Below, in pieces: positions 17,351-26,954 of a stretch of 64,000 nt of DNA (position 1 is the first letter of the stretch; every line of letters begins with the position of its first letter). The DNA comes from Aquipluma nitroreducens (GTDB lineage: Bacteria > Bacteroidota > Bacteroidia > Bacteroidales > Prolixibacteraceae). A model generated the notes under the pieces. The model had not been told where the DNA came from. It made no database searches and saw nothing but the letters and a program-made list of their open reading frames with translations. The stretch spans positions 4,145,501-4,209,500 of the forward strand of contig NZ_AP018694.1 of NCBI RefSeq assembly GCF_009689585.1, written 5' to 3'. The position numbers were made by a program, and so were the translations under genes.

Positions 17351-18205
17351 TTATTTTTTTGTTTTAAATAGTTTTACTTTGTTCTTATCAAGGCCTTCCT
17401 TGTATATATCTTTTTCAATCTGTTTTAAGAAATCGATTTTTTGCTTGCTTAAAATCAGGTTTCTGATGTCGTTCTGGACGTATTCGATTGGCGAAACTTG
17501 CCCCAAAAGCTTATAATCCCGAATGCAGACAATATAGTAATAATTCATATCAGTACTTTCCACGATGCGGTTTCTTTCCAAAAACTGATTCTGATCTTTT
17601 ATTTCTACAGGTATATTTCTCAGAACCATATCGGCAGAAACCCACTGATCGTTAAAGCGGTCGTAAGCCTTGGCATAGCTCATGCAATATTCGTTGAGCT
17701 TTGCTTGTTTTTCTTTATTTTCTGACATACACAAATCCTTGATGTTATCAGGATTTGAAACCTGTACTGGTATCTTAATATAAATGGCTTTTACAATGTT
17801 TCGGTTCAGGATAAAGCTTTCACGATGTTCGTTAAAGTACTTTTGAATATTTGTATCCGACACTGTTGTGTCCATTTTCTCCTTTACCAATTCATTTTTA
17901 TACCTATACACCAAAAGAGAATTGCGATATTCTTCCAATTCTTTGCTTACATCTTTTTGTTCAGGCTTCAGATTTTCTTCGGCTTTTAAAAGCAACAATT
18001 CGCGTTGAACCCATTTTTTGACATAGTCGTCGGCCCAAAGTGCACTATCGTTCGCATCCAGATAATTAGGAATATACCCTGAGAGTTCTTTCATGGTTAA
18101 TACACGGTCGCCTACCTTCGCAATGGGCTCTCCGTTATCAACAAATAAGTTACATGCCGTCAGAAAAAATGCTAAAAAGCTAATATATAAAGCAGTTCTT
18201 CTCAT
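17351..18205 (-). CDS. SurA-N/parvulin-like lipoprotein
   Basis: A 284-residue protein with a lipoprotein signal peptide (lipobox FLTAC, Cys18). A SurA-type N-terminal domain follows (PIAKVGDRVLTMKELSGYIP). The mature part is helical and charged, without a recognisable catalytic parvulin core. It is probably a non-catalytic outer-membrane-protein chaperone anchored by lipid. Its start overlaps the end of the upstream PPIase by four bases (ATGA), a sign of translational coupling. The family has no standard gene name known to me. Confidence 0.8.
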   Translation of the reverse strand: MRRTALYISFLAFFLTACNLFVDNGEPIAKVGDRVLTMKELSGYIPNYLDANDSALWADDYVKKWVQRELLLLKAEENLKPEQKDVSKELEEYRNSLLVYRYKNELVKEKMDTTVSDTNIQKYFNEHRESFILNRNIVKAIYIKIPVQVSNPDNIKDLCMSENKEKQAKLNEYCMSYAKAYDRFNDQWVSADMVLRNIPVEIKDQNQFLERNRIVESTDMNYYYIVCIRDYKLLGQVSPIEYVQNDIRNLILSKQKIDFLKQIEKDIYKEGLDKNKVKLFKTKK

Positions 18206-20238
18206 TCAATCGCCTGAATTTTTTTCAATACTTTTTGATTTATAGAGACTGGATATTTCTTTAATAACGAGTCAACCCATTCTTTTTCAATTTGTTCCTG
18301 AAAATCGGATGAATAAAGTCCCCAGGCATCCTTAAGTTGCTTCATCTCATTTTTAACTATTTTTCCGTGGACAAAGGTAGTAGTTTCATCAAAACCTGAG
18401 GGTTTTGCTCCTCCCCAAATGAAATAATCGACAATCGGATTTTCACCTTTTTCGCAGGCAACATCAGTAATCTGTATGTTATTTTCAGTTTTTGTATTAA
18501 AAAGATCGGTCAATTCATTTTTCTGAGTAGCTCTACTTTCATTCAACATCGACTCAACATTCGCACGAGTGTCTCCATTGTTGGCTTTAATAATCCAGCC
18601 TTTGAAACGATCGCCCCAATAGTACTTTTTTGTGGTCTGATCAAAATAGTTTTGTAAACGTACCGTATCGGTTGTGGCCACATCCCAGATTTTGTCTTTG
18701 GAGATATTGAATAGCAGAATTCCATCGTGATATTCCTGATAAAGACGGGCAAAGTCAGGATGTTTCTTTTCCAGTTGCGAATTTTCGTAAGCCAGAAGTT
18801 CCTGATTGATGTATTTGTTGAGCATTTCTTTTAACTGGGCTTCGGCCTGATTGCTTCGAGGCGTAAATTTCTGTTTTTGAAGAAAATCAGTAAATGCTGC
18901 AACACTTAATTTTTGATCAGCAAAAGTCACCAACAGTTTTTCTTGAAGCTTTTTATCGGAGATTATGTTTTTCCAAATAGCTGTATCTGATAACGAACCA
19001 ATCAATTTTGTGAAAGTGGGTTCGTCAATTTTTAGTTGATATTCAGCGCGTAATTTCCGGTCGAAGGCCTCATCGCTGTGTTTGCTGATTGCCGGATTTT
19101 GCTTGATTTTGGCTTCAAGGTCGTGTCGCAACTTTTCGATTGGTTGCGTGGTTTTTCGTTCGAGCCTTTTTATGATGTGCCAGCCATAAGGAGTCCGGAT
19201 TACCGGCGAAATATCTCCGTCATTTTTCAATGCAAAGGCCGCTTCAGCAAATTGCGGTACCATATTGTTGGGCGTAAACCAGTTCATGACCCCACCTTCA
19301 GTCGCCGTTTGTTTATCGTCGGAATATTGTTTGGCCAACCCGGCAAAATCGGCTCCGGAAGTGGCTTTTTGCCAGATGCTATCGGCTTTCAGTTTCAGAT
19401 TGGCAATGGTCTCTTCGCTTGCTTGTTTCGGAAACATTTTCATGATGTGTGCCACTTTAATTTCTCCAGCCGCCAATCGTTCATCATGAACTTTAATCAG
19501 GTGGTATCCAAAGCGGGTGCGGACAATTTCCGAAACCTGACCAACAGGTGTCCGATAGGTCATATCTTCAAACGGGAAAACCATTTGAAAGGCAGTGAAA
19601 TAACCTAAAAGACCTTTGTTCTGAACTGCCGAAGGATCTTCAGAATATTTGGCAGCCATTTCGTTAAAATCGGCTCCTGCTATAATTTGCTGGCGCAGAT
19701 TGTTGATTTTATTCCATGCAGCCAAAGTGTCGGCTGGCGATGCTTCGGGAGTAACCAGAATTAACAGGTGGCTGGCTTTTCGCTCGTATTGTGTGCGGTA
19801 ATAGGCTGTTTTTACCATTTCTTCATTAAAACTAACATCGGTAAGGTATGGCTTTGCCAAATCTTTACGGTAACCTCCAAGTTCATCCCGGTACGATCGA
19901 ACAGTGTCGTATCCAAGTTTCTCTGCTTCAAGTATTTTTAGTTTAAATTTGATGTATAAATCGAGGTATTCTTCAGGCGATTTTAGTTCTTTTTTGTCTA
20001 AGATGTTCGCGTTGTTTTTTCGGTAATTGGCTTCAAATTCTTCTTTGCTCACCTTTTCGGTACCAATGGTTACTACAGTTTCACTCTTTTTCTGTGCTGA
20101 AAGGTTCAATGAGAATAAGACTAAAAATGCACCAACAATCAGACCACGAGCTGCCGAACGATGGGTTGCAGGTTGCAGTTTAGTTTTTGTACTCTGGGTT
20201 CCGGGTTCCGGCCTTCTGACTTCTGACTTCCTAAACAT
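18202..20238 (-). CDS. Large periplasmic peptidyl-prolyl isomerase with two parvulin domains
   Basis: A 678-residue exported foldase. Two consecutive parvulin domains cover about 145-250 and 258-365, each ending in the family motif FGYHLIKV or YGWHIIKR. The long C-terminal part resembles the SurA/PpiD helper regions. The hydrophobic signal core starts only at about residue 33 (LIVGAFLVLFSLNLSAQ). The preceding 31 residues (RKSEVRRPEPGTQSTKTKL) are translated from heptamer repeats. No alternative ATG, GTG or TTG lies between them and the signal peptide. The ATG directly abuts the guaB stop codon, so translation is probably coupled. Confidence 0.9.
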   Translation of the reverse strand: MFRKSEVRRPEPGTQSTKTKLQPATHRSAARGLIVGAFLVLFSLNLSAQKKSETVVTIGTEKVSKEEFEANYRKNNANILDKKELKSPEEYLDLYIKFKLKILEAEKLGYDTVRSYRDELGGYRKDLAKPYLTDVSFNEEMVKTAYYRTQYERKASHLLILVTPEASPADTLAAWNKINNLRQQIIAGADFNEMAAKYSEDPSAVQNKGLLGYFTAFQMVFPFEDMTYRTPVGQVSEIVRTRFGYHLIKVHDERLAAGEIKVAHIMKMFPKQASEETIANLKLKADSIWQKATSGADFAGLAKQYSDDKQTATEGGVMNWFTPNNMVPQFAEAAFALKNDGDISPVIRTPYGWHIIKRLERKTTQPIEKLRHDLEAKIKQNPAISKHSDEAFDRKLRAEYQLKIDEPTFTKLIGSLSDTAIWKNIISDKKLQEKLLVTFADQKLSVAAFTDFLQKQKFTPRSNQAEAQLKEMLNKYINQELLAYENSQLEKKHPDFARLYQEYHDGILLFNISKDKIWDVATTDTVRLQNYFDQTTKKYYWGDRFKGWIIKANNGDTRANVESMLNESRATQKNELTDLFNTKTENNIQITDVACEKGENPIVDYFIWGGAKPSGFDETTTFVHGKIVKNEMKQLKDAWGLYSSDFQEQIEKEWVDSLLKKYPVSINQKVLKKIQAIE
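20164..20230. repeat. Three different heptamer dimers in a row
   Basis: GGTTGCA twice (20164-20177), GGGTTCC twice (20196-20209) and CTTCTGA twice plus CTTC (20213-20230). All have a period of exactly 7 bp, with unrelated sequences. They are inside the annotated N-terminus of the two-parvulin PPIase, just after guaB. Confidence 0.8.
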
Positions 20239-21711
20239 CTATCTGGAACTGTAATTAGGTGATTCACTGGTGATGCTCACATCGTGTGGATGGCTTTCCT
20301 GCATTCCGGAGTTGGTAATTCGTATGAATTTGGCATGTTGAAGTGTCTCAATATTCTGGGCGCCACAATAGCCCATTCCAGCCCTGATCCCACCGGTAAG
20401 CTGATGAAGTACTTCGTCGAGCGAGCCTTTGTATGGAACGCGGGCAACGATTCCTTCAGGAACCAGTTTTTTTATATCGTCTTCCATATCCTGAAAGTAA
20501 CGGTCTTTTGAGCCTGTTTGCATGGCTTCAACCGACCCCATTCCACGATAGGTTTTAAATTTGCGCCCCTGAAACAGTATGGTGTCGCCGGGCGATTCAT
20601 CAACTCCGGCAAAAAGCGATCCGGCCATAATGGAATGCGCACCGGCAGCCAGCGCTTTTACGATGTCGCCCGAATAACGGATGCCACCATCGGCAATGAC
20701 CGGAACCCCACTTTTTTTGATGGCCTTACTGACATTGTAAATGGCTGAAAGCTGCGGAATTCCCACTCCGGCAATGATGCGAGTGGTGCAGATGGATCCG
20801 GGACCAATTCCGACTTTTACGGCATCGGCACCTGCCAGAACCAAATCTGAAGCGGCTTCGGGAGTTGCAATATTTCCGGCTACAAAATCAATTTCAGGAT
20901 ATTTATTTTTTGCTCTTTTGAGCATATCCAAAACATACTTAGAATGGCCGTGAGCTGTGTCAATCACAATAGCATCAACCTGCGCCAAAACCAGTTCATC
21001 AATGCGATCCAGGGTGTCGCTGGCAATTCCAACTGCCGCAGCTACACGTAGGCGACCTTTTTGATCTTTCGAAGCCAATGGCTTGTCTTTCGCTTTGGTA
21101 ATGTCTTTATAGGTGATCAGAGCAATCAGTTTATTGTTGCCATCGACCACCGGCAGTTTTTCGATTTTGTATTTCTGAAGTATTTCTGAAGCCAATTCAA
21201 GCGAAGTTGAAATGTTGGTGGTGATCAGATTGTCTTTGGTCATCACCTGCGAAACCAGTTTGTTCATGTCAGTTTCGAAACGCAGGTCGCGGTTGGTTAC
21301 AATGCCCACCAAACATCCCTGTTCGTCAATAACCGGAATACCTCCAATCTTAAAGTTTTTCATCAACCCAATGGCATCGCGAACCGTTTTTTCTTTCGAG
21401 ATCGTAACCGGATCGTAAATCATGCCGTTTTCTGCTCGCTTTACACTGGCAACCTGTTTGGCCTGTTCAGCAATGCTCATATTTTTGTGGATCACACCAA
21501 TACCACCGCCTCGGGCAATGGCAATGGCCATCAGCGAATCGGTCACCGTATCCATAGCCGCTGTCACAATCGGTGTATGTAGCCTGATGTTTCGGGTAAA
21601 CCACGACGAAAGTTCAACTTCGCGTGGTAAAACTTCTGAATAAGAGGGTATTAGTAATACATCATCAAAAGTTAAACCTTCGGATACAACTTTATCGGCG
21701 AAAAACGACAT
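20239..21711 (-). CDS. guaB: Inosine-5'-monophosphate dehydrogenase
   Basis: A 490-residue enzyme that oxidises IMP to XMP, the committed step of GTP synthesis. Two CBS domains (about 95-210) are inserted in the barrel. The catalytic loop [11 protein letters not shown] contains the nucleophilic Cys, and [10 protein letters not shown] and [12 protein letters not shown] are conserved IMP-binding parts. Length is typical. A TAGTTTTG promoter box lies about 32 bases upstream. It heads the row of PPIase genes, an arrangement I recall from other Bacteroidota; no functional link is implied. Confidence 0.97.
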   Translation of the reverse strand: MSFFADKVVSEGLTFDDVLLIPSYSEVLPREVELSSWFTRNIRLHTPIVTAAMDTVTDSLMAIAIARGGGIGVIHKNMSIAEQAKQVASVKRAENGMIYDPVTISKEKTVRDAIGLMKNFKIGGIPVIDEQGCLVGIVTNRDLRFETDMNKLVSQVMTKDNLITTNISTSLELASEILQKYKIEKLPVVDGNNKLIALITYKDITKAKDKPLASKDQKGRLRVAAAVGIASDTLDRIDELVLAQVDAIVIDTAHGHSKYVLDMLKRAKNKYPEIDFVAGNIATPEAASDLVLAGADAVKVGIGPGSICTTRIIAGVGIPQLSAIYNVSKAIKKSGVPVIADGGIRYSGDIVKALAAGAHSIMAGSLFAGVDESPGDTILFQGRKFKTYRGMGSVEAMQTGSKDRYFQDMEDDIKKLVPEGIVARVPYKGSLDEVLHQLTGGIRAGMGYCGAQNIETLQHAKFIRITNSGMQESHPHDVSITSESPNYSSR

Positions 21712-21742
21712 TTAGGTGTATTTTTATGTTTTGGTTAAAGAA

Positions 21743-21750
21743 CAAAACTA
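21743..21750 (-). promoter_or_regulatory. -7 box of guaB cluster
   Basis: The minus strand reads TAGTTTTG, matching TAnnTTTG, about 32 bases before the guaB ATG. Confidence 0.5.
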
Positions 21751-21986
21751 CGAAAAAAACATGTACAAATGTCCTGATTTTTTTGCGCTATCGAGCCTAT
21801 AAACTTTAATGTATCTTAAAATTTGTTAAGCCAATAAGTCAGTCTGATTTTAATTGTCTGGTATTCTTGCTTTATGTAAATGACAAGATGTTCGATACAG
21901 TTAAACCTTATCCGGTTGTGTGACGCTTGGTTGTAGATCAGCAAAAATGGGTTGGAATAAAGAAACAACTATAGATTATGATTGAT

Positions 21987-22685
21987 TTAGTAACTTTTAT
22001 TGGAGAAATTGTTTATAAAATCGGCGAACTTTAGAACATCATTTTTCAACTCAAAATCAATTCGGTTTGTTTTCAGGTATTTTTTTACTAGATCTTGTTT
22101 CTCAGGTAGAATTTTTTCAGCATTCCTCTTGTTGAGAAGAACATACTTATTTCCGGCAAAATAAAAGAATTCATTTTTCTTTCGGAAGATTACATCTACA
22201 TCTGATTTAAAATTATACGAACATTTACCAATCTGCATATTGTCATAAGAATTAATTGTAAAAGAACGACCTGATGTACCTAAGGCCCCATTCTTTTGAC
22301 GATCAACAAATTCAATTTTTTGCGTGTAAAAAACTTTCAGCCCATTTCCTTTTATAAGTTGCATACACAGGTCTGCGTAATAAAATGTATCTTTAGCTAC
22401 AGTTATATACTTGATTTGTTCTTTGTTAGAAATTGCTAGCGTGTCTTTTGCCTTAACAAAATCCATCTCTCCGGATAATAGGTTGTAGTTAAATTGACCA
22501 GGTATTGTTTGTCCGTTAGTGAGGAAACATGCTCCTTCTGTAAATTCTGGGTATAAGTATATTTCTGAAGCAGAAAAATAGTCGGTAATTTTAGTGCCAG
22601 CTTTTACAGTAACCGCTGTTTTTTTCTGAGCTAATAAATTTTGGTTCAGTATGAAAAAAATAATTAGAACAAGCAAATTTTTCAT
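21987..22685 (-). CDS. Hypothetical secreted protein
   Basis: I do not recognise the family. It is a 232-residue protein with a clear signal peptide (MKNLLVLIIFFILNQNLLAQ, 1-20). The mature part is predicted beta-rich with no transmembrane segment. Two cysteines are present in the central region, and the C-terminus is Lys/Asn-rich. The region around residues 45-90 (LTNGQTIPGQFNYNLLSGEMD) resembles the strand-rich export domains common in Bacteroidota periplasmic proteins of unknown role. It stands alone between guaB and recQ. The surrounding 21751-21986 and 22686-22846 hold no further gene. Confidence 0.7.
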   Translation of the reverse strand: MKNLLVLIIFFILNQNLLAQKKTAVTVKAGTKITDYFSASEIYLYPEFTEGACFLTNGQTIPGQFNYNLLSGEMDFVKAKDTLAISNKEQIKYITVAKDTFYYADLCMQLIKGNGLKVFYTQKIEFVDRQKNGALGTSGRSFTINSYDNMQIGKCSYNFKSDVDVIFRKKNEFFYFAGNKYVLLNKRNAEKILPEKQDLVKKYLKTNRIDFELKNDVLKFADFINNFSNKSY

Positions 22686-22846
22686 AGTGGCGTAAAGTTG
22701 GATTTTAATTTAATTCTATTGCAATTTATACAATTATGTTGGAAATACGATCTGTTAATCAATAATTAAGAATAAAATATAAATAAATTTTGTGTATGTT
22801 GGCGACCATTTAAATCGGAAGCTTTATTTATGATTTTTCAGTAGCA

Positions 22847-24751
22847 TTGAACCAATTTGTACAAATATTAACCAAATATTGGGGATATGGCGCATTCAGG
22901 CCGCTCCAGGAAGAGATCATCCGTTCGGTTGATCAGGGGAAAGATACACTTGGACTGATGCCTACCGGTGGTGGTAAATCGGTTACTTATCAGGTGTATT
23001 CGCTTTCGAAACCGGGTATCTGTTTAGTAATAACTCCACTCATCGCCCTGATGAAAGACCAGGTTGAAAACCTGAACCAGCGTGGAATTAAAGCATTAGC
23101 GATTTATTCCGGAATGACAGCTCAGGAAATCAAGATTGCCATGGATCATGCGGCCTGGGGCGATTACAAGTTTTTATATCTGTCACCCGAACGTATTGCT
23201 ACGGAACGTTTTCGTGAACGTATTAACCAATTGGATGTGAATCTGATTGCTGTGGATGAGGCGCATTGCATTTCGCAGTGGGGTTACGATTTCCGCCCAT
23301 CGTATCTTCGGATTGCCGAATTACGTGATTTATTGCCCGATGTTCCGGTTTTAGCAGTAACTGCAACTGCAACTGAAAAGGTGATCGACGATATTCAGGA
23401 TCAACTGAAATTCAGAAAAAAAAATGTGCTACGGACCAGTTATTACCGAAGTAACCTGGTTTATCTGGTCAGGAACGAAGAAGATAAAATCAATTATCTG
23501 GTGAAAGCTGTTCAGAAAGCAAAAGGCACCGGAATTGTGTATGTTAAAAGCCGGAAACTGACACGCGAAATCAGCGATTTGCTTCGGGAAAACGAAGTTT
23601 CTGCCGATTATTACCATGCCGGACTTCCATCGAAAATCAGGTCGGCTAAACAGGAAGCTTGGAAAAGTGGCAAGAATCGGGTGATTGTCTCGACCAATGC
23701 GTTTGGAATGGGAATTGACAAGGCTGATGTGCGCTTTGTGATTCATCTGGAAGCCCCTGATTCGGTAGAAGCGTATTTTCAGGAAGCGGGTAGGGCAGGG
23801 CGCGACGGAAAACCCGCCTGGTCGGTATTGCTGTACAACAACAGCGACAAAGTGAAACTGGAGCGAAATGTGGTGAAGGTATTTCCAGAACCTGATGTGA
23901 TTAAGCGCATTTATGAGGCAATCTGCAATTTTTACCAATTGGCGGTAGGCTTTGGAAAAGACCAGTCGTTCGAGTTTAGCATGGGTGCATTTGCATCAAG
24001 CTTTTCGTTCCAGATTACAACAGTTTACAACAGCCTGAAAATTCTTCAGCGCGAAGGTTATCTGGAATTGACTGATGAACTGGACAATCCCTCGAAAGTA
24101 TATTTTCAGGTAGATCGCGACGATCTGTACAAGTTTCAGGTGGCCAATGCCGAGTTCGACGGGTTCATCAAACTGCTGCTGCGCTCCTACACCGGACTGT
24201 TTACCAACTACGTTTCGATTGACGAAGAACTGATGGCCAAACGCGCCAATGTCAGCCCCGATCTGGTTTATCAATTTCTTACCCGGTTGAGAACCCAGCG
24301 AATCATCGACTACATTCCGCAGAAGAAAACGCCGTTCATCATTTTTGTGAAAGAGCGGATCGATCTCGACCGGCTGAAAATCAGCAAGGAAAATTACGAA
24401 GACCGCAAGCGCGATTACATCCGGCGAATTGATGCTGTTGTTCATTATGCTTCGTCAGGACACAAATGTCGCAGCCAGTTGTTACTTCAGTATTTTGGTG
24501 AAACCGAATCGGTTCGCTGTGGAAAATGCGATGTCTGTATGGAGCGCAACGAGCTGAATGTGAGTAAATACGAGTTCGATACGTTGTGTGAACAGATCAA
24601 AAAAGTGCTGCTCGAACCTTGTTTTTACGAGAACCTGTTGCCCAAAATAGACGGGAAACCCGACAATGTGGTAAAAGTAGTGCGCTGGCTTCTCGAAAAT
24701 GAAAAGATCGTTTACCGCGTCGATAACCGGATGGAATGGCGGAAAGGGTAA
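22847..24751 (+). CDS. recQ: RecQ-family ATP-dependent DNA helicase, short form
   Basis: A 634-residue 3'-5' helicase for recombination repair. Walker A is TGGGKS (40-45), the DEAH box is AVDEAHCISQWGYDFRPSY, and motif VI is QEAGRAGRDG. The zinc-binding subdomain has CRSQLL then CGKCDVC, giving four cysteines. A winged-helix RQC-like region follows. No HRDC domain is present, and the C-terminus ends with a short winged-helix-like tail, as in the shorter Bacteroidota RecQ paralogues. No in-frame ATG precedes the TTG at 22847, and an in-frame stop at 22811 limits the start, so a TTG start is likely. Confidence 0.93.
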   Translation: MNQFVQILTKYWGYGAFRPLQEEIIRSVDQGKDTLGLMPTGGGKSVTYQVYSLSKPGICLVITPLIALMKDQVENLNQRGIKALAIYSGMTAQEIKIAMDHAAWGDYKFLYLSPERIATERFRERINQLDVNLIAVDEAHCISQWGYDFRPSYLRIAELRDLLPDVPVLAVTATATEKVIDDIQDQLKFRKKNVLRTSYYRSNLVYLVRNEEDKINYLVKAVQKAKGTGIVYVKSRKLTREISDLLRENEVSADYYHAGLPSKIRSAKQEAWKSGKNRVIVSTNAFGMGIDKADVRFVIHLEAPDSVEAYFQEAGRAGRDGKPAWSVLLYNNSDKVKLERNVVKVFPEPDVIKRIYEAICNFYQLAVGFGKDQSFEFSMGAFASSFSFQITTVYNSLKILQREGYLELTDELDNPSKVYFQVDRDDLYKFQVANAEFDGFIKLLLRSYTGLFTNYVSIDEELMAKRANVSPDLVYQFLTRLRTQRIIDYIPQKKTPFIIFVKERIDLDRLKISKENYEDRKRDYIRRIDAVVHYASSGHKCRSQLLLQYFGETESVRCGKCDVCMERNELNVSKYEFDTLCEQIKKVLLEPCFYENLLPKIDGKPDNVVKVVRWLLENEKIVYRVDNRMEWRKG

Positions 24752-24830
24752 TTCTACAAATCAATTGCCTGAATTTAGGCAACGAGCTCAGAAAACAGGG
24801 AAGTTTTGGGTATGAAATGTACCTGAATAA

Positions 24831-24869
24831 ACAAGTCAGGGCTTCACTTTAAGTGAAACCCTGACTTGT
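24831..24869. terminator. Bidirectional terminator between recQ and MFS gene
   Basis: ACAAGTCAGGGCTTCACTT pairs with AAGTGAAACCCTGACTTGT with a single G-U/A-C-type mismatch in 19 bp and almost no loop. It sits between two convergent genes. Confidence 0.8.
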
Positions 24870-24901
24870 TTGACTTGCTTATAAAATAGTTTCCGAAGAC
24901 T

Positions 24902-26779
24902 TTATTCTTCTTTCTTTTTAATACCAAATTCAGGTTTAACGTTGATGAAAAACACAGGGATCATTCCCGGAATCATGCACAACATTACCCAAACAAAGAA
25001 ATTTGGGTAACCGATAATTTCCTGAAGCCAGCCTGAAAACATTCCCGGAAGCATCATTCCCAAAGCCATAAAACCTGTGGCAATAGCAAAATGTGCGGTT
25101 TTGTTTTTTCCTTCGGAAATGTAGATCATATAAAGCATGTAAGCCGTAAAACCAAAGCCGTAGCTAAACTGTTCGAGTACCACGCAAAGCCCAATGATTA
25201 GTTGATTTTCGGGTTGGGCAAACGACATGTAAACATATGCCAAATGTGGAACGTTGATGGCTAGAACCATCCACCAAAGCCAGTAGCGGAATCCTTTTGT
25301 CGAGGCAGCGATTCCACCTAAAATTCCACCAGCGGTAAGAGCCAAAATTCCGAATGTTCCGTAGAGAAGACCAACGTCTCCAGTTGTTAATCCGAGTCCA
25401 CCCAGATTGCGGGGATCGAGCATAAATGGTGAAGCCATTTTGATGAGTTGAGCTTCGCCCACGCGGTAAAGCATTAAAAAGGCGATGATTACGCCAATAT
25501 CCTTCCTTTTGAAAAATGAACCAAAAGTTTTAAAAAACTCCGAAAACAAGTTTTCTCCCTGACTGATTACCTGTTGGTCGGACTTCGGGTGGGGCAGAAT
25601 AAAGCGATGGTAAAAAGAGAAAATGACAAACATCACTGCTAAAATTACAAAGGTAATACTCCAGGCCAGGTGAATATTTCCGGAAGTTCCTTTAAACGAA
25701 GCCTGAGTCGACCGTGTTAGTTTGGGGTCGCACTGAAAAAGCAGGTAAGCGGGTTTATCCTGATTTCCGGAATTGAAAGTCAGGCGTTCACCTTCAAGGA
25801 GACGGATGCTGTTATCTCCGTTCCTGAACTTTACATTCAGCACCATTTCCTTATTTTCTTTCGGTTTTTCCGAAAGTTTAATGGCCACTACAGTCACATT
25901 ACCAACTAAAGTATTACCTGAAACGGATTTAGCTTTTGCCTGAAAATGATCTTTAAGGAAGTTTTTTAGAGGCGTTGAAATGTAATCAGACCACCACGAA
26001 CTTTCATTTTTTGCACCCGATTTAACTTGATTTTCAACTTGATGCGCCTCAAACTTATTATCTTGATTGTATTGGGTTACTACTTTCCGGATCGAGTCTA
26101 ATTTTGATGATGGAATATTCTGCGTTGATATTTCGGCCTGTTGTGGGAAAACCGCAAAGAAAGTCTGACCAGTACTGGCCGACTGTGTTACTTCGGGCAA
26201 TTGTATTTCTTTGGTATAAGTAGGGTTTGCCGAAACATTGATTTCGATGGGCGGAAGTCCGGTGGAAACTTCGAAAAACCCAGCCAGAATAATTAGCAAA
26301 CCTTGTCCGGTAATCATGGCAATGCGGTAAAAAGTACTGCGGATACCGACAAAATAAGCTTGCTGATGTTCGTCGAGCCCCAGCATGTAAAATCCATCGG
26401 CGGCAATGTCGTGCGTGGCCGAACTAAACGCCAGAAGCCACAAGAAGATCAGGCTGATTTTGAAAAACCCGGGCAACGGAATGGATAAGGCAACAGCGCC
26501 CAAACTGGCGCCAATCACTAATTGCATGAAGATAATCCACCACCGCTTGGTTTTGAGCAGGTCGACAATCGGACTCCAAAGTGGTTTGATGACCCATGGC
26601 AGATACAGCCAACTGGTGTAAAGTGCAATGTCGGTATTTGAAATTCCGAATCGCTTAAACATGATTACAGCTACAGTCATGGCTACCACATATGGAATTC
26701 CTTCAGCAAAATAAAGAGTTGGAATCCACGCCCATGGGCTACGCTGCTTTGGAGCAGTTGGTTTTTCGTTCTTAGTCAT
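24902..26779 (-). CDS. AmpG-like MFS transporter with a periplasmic insert
   Basis: A 625-residue MFS protein. Segments before residue 170 and after 370 form the usual transmembrane bundle (PWVIKPLWSP, SATHDIAADGF and GGILGGIAASTKGF loops are AmpG-like). Between them, about residues 172-368, lies a soluble region of roughly 197 residues rich in Lys, Ser and Asn. By the positive-inside pattern this loop faces the periplasm. AmpG imports anhydro-muropeptides for cell-wall recycling; normal AmpG is shorter (about 400-490 residues). The neighbouring SpoIID-like protein supports a peptidoglycan role. Substrate assignment is inference. Confidence 0.85.
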   Translation of the reverse strand: MTKNEKPTAPKQRSPWAWIPTLYFAEGIPYVVAMTVAVIMFKRFGISNTDIALYTSWLYLPWVIKPLWSPIVDLLKTKRWWIIFMQLVIGASLGAVALSIPLPGFFKISLIFLWLLAFSSATHDIAADGFYMLGLDEHQQAYFVGIRSTFYRIAMITGQGLLIILAGFFEVSTGLPPIEINVSANPTYTKEIQLPEVTQSASTGQTFFAVFPQQAEISTQNIPSSKLDSIRKVVTQYNQDNKFEAHQVENQVKSGAKNESSWWSDYISTPLKNFLKDHFQAKAKSVSGNTLVGNVTVVAIKLSEKPKENKEMVLNVKFRNGDNSIRLLEGERLTFNSGNQDKPAYLLFQCDPKLTRSTQASFKGTSGNIHLAWSITFVILAVMFVIFSFYHRFILPHPKSDQQVISQGENLFSEFFKTFGSFFKRKDIGVIIAFLMLYRVGEAQLIKMASPFMLDPRNLGGLGLTTGDVGLLYGTFGILALTAGGILGGIAASTKGFRYWLWWMVLAINVPHLAYVYMSFAQPENQLIIGLCVVLEQFSYGFGFTAYMLYMIYISEGKNKTAHFAIATGFMALGMMLPGMFSGWLQEIIGYPNFFVWVMLCMIPGMIPVFFINVKPEFGIKKKEE

Positions 26780-26786
26780 CTTGAGA

Positions 26787-26807
26787 GTTCAAAGTTTAGT
26801 TTTTAGT
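26787..26807. repeat. Degenerate heptamer triplet
   Basis: GTTCAAA, GTTTAGT and TTTTAGT follow each other. A similar GTTTAGTTTTTAG occurs at 35752-35764 and a shorter variant at about 20178-20190. It lies just upstream of the AmpG-like start codon. Confidence 0.4.
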
Positions 26808-26852
26808 CAGCAATGCATTTTTCCAAAGGCATTGAGTTTTAATCGGCAAATG

Positions 26853-26860
26853 CAAATATA
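26853..26860 (-). promoter_or_regulatory. -7 box of AmpG-like gene
   Basis: The minus strand reads TATATTTG, matching TAnnTTTG, about 74 bases before the ATG at 26779. Confidence 0.4.
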
Positions 26861-26954
26861 GGTTTTTAAACTCTCAAAATTTGTAACTTGTATTACAAAT
26901 TTATCGCATTGTAATACGGTCATTGTGTTCTGTCTAAATTGTAAATAAAACTCC

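Noticed and set aside
19078-19608. 176-residue plus-strand frame opposite the two-parvulin PPIase
   Set aside because: It is antisense to conserved parvulin coding sequence with no recognisable motifs.
23429-23938. 169-residue minus-strand frame opposite recQ
   Set aside because: It is antisense to the conserved helicase motifs.
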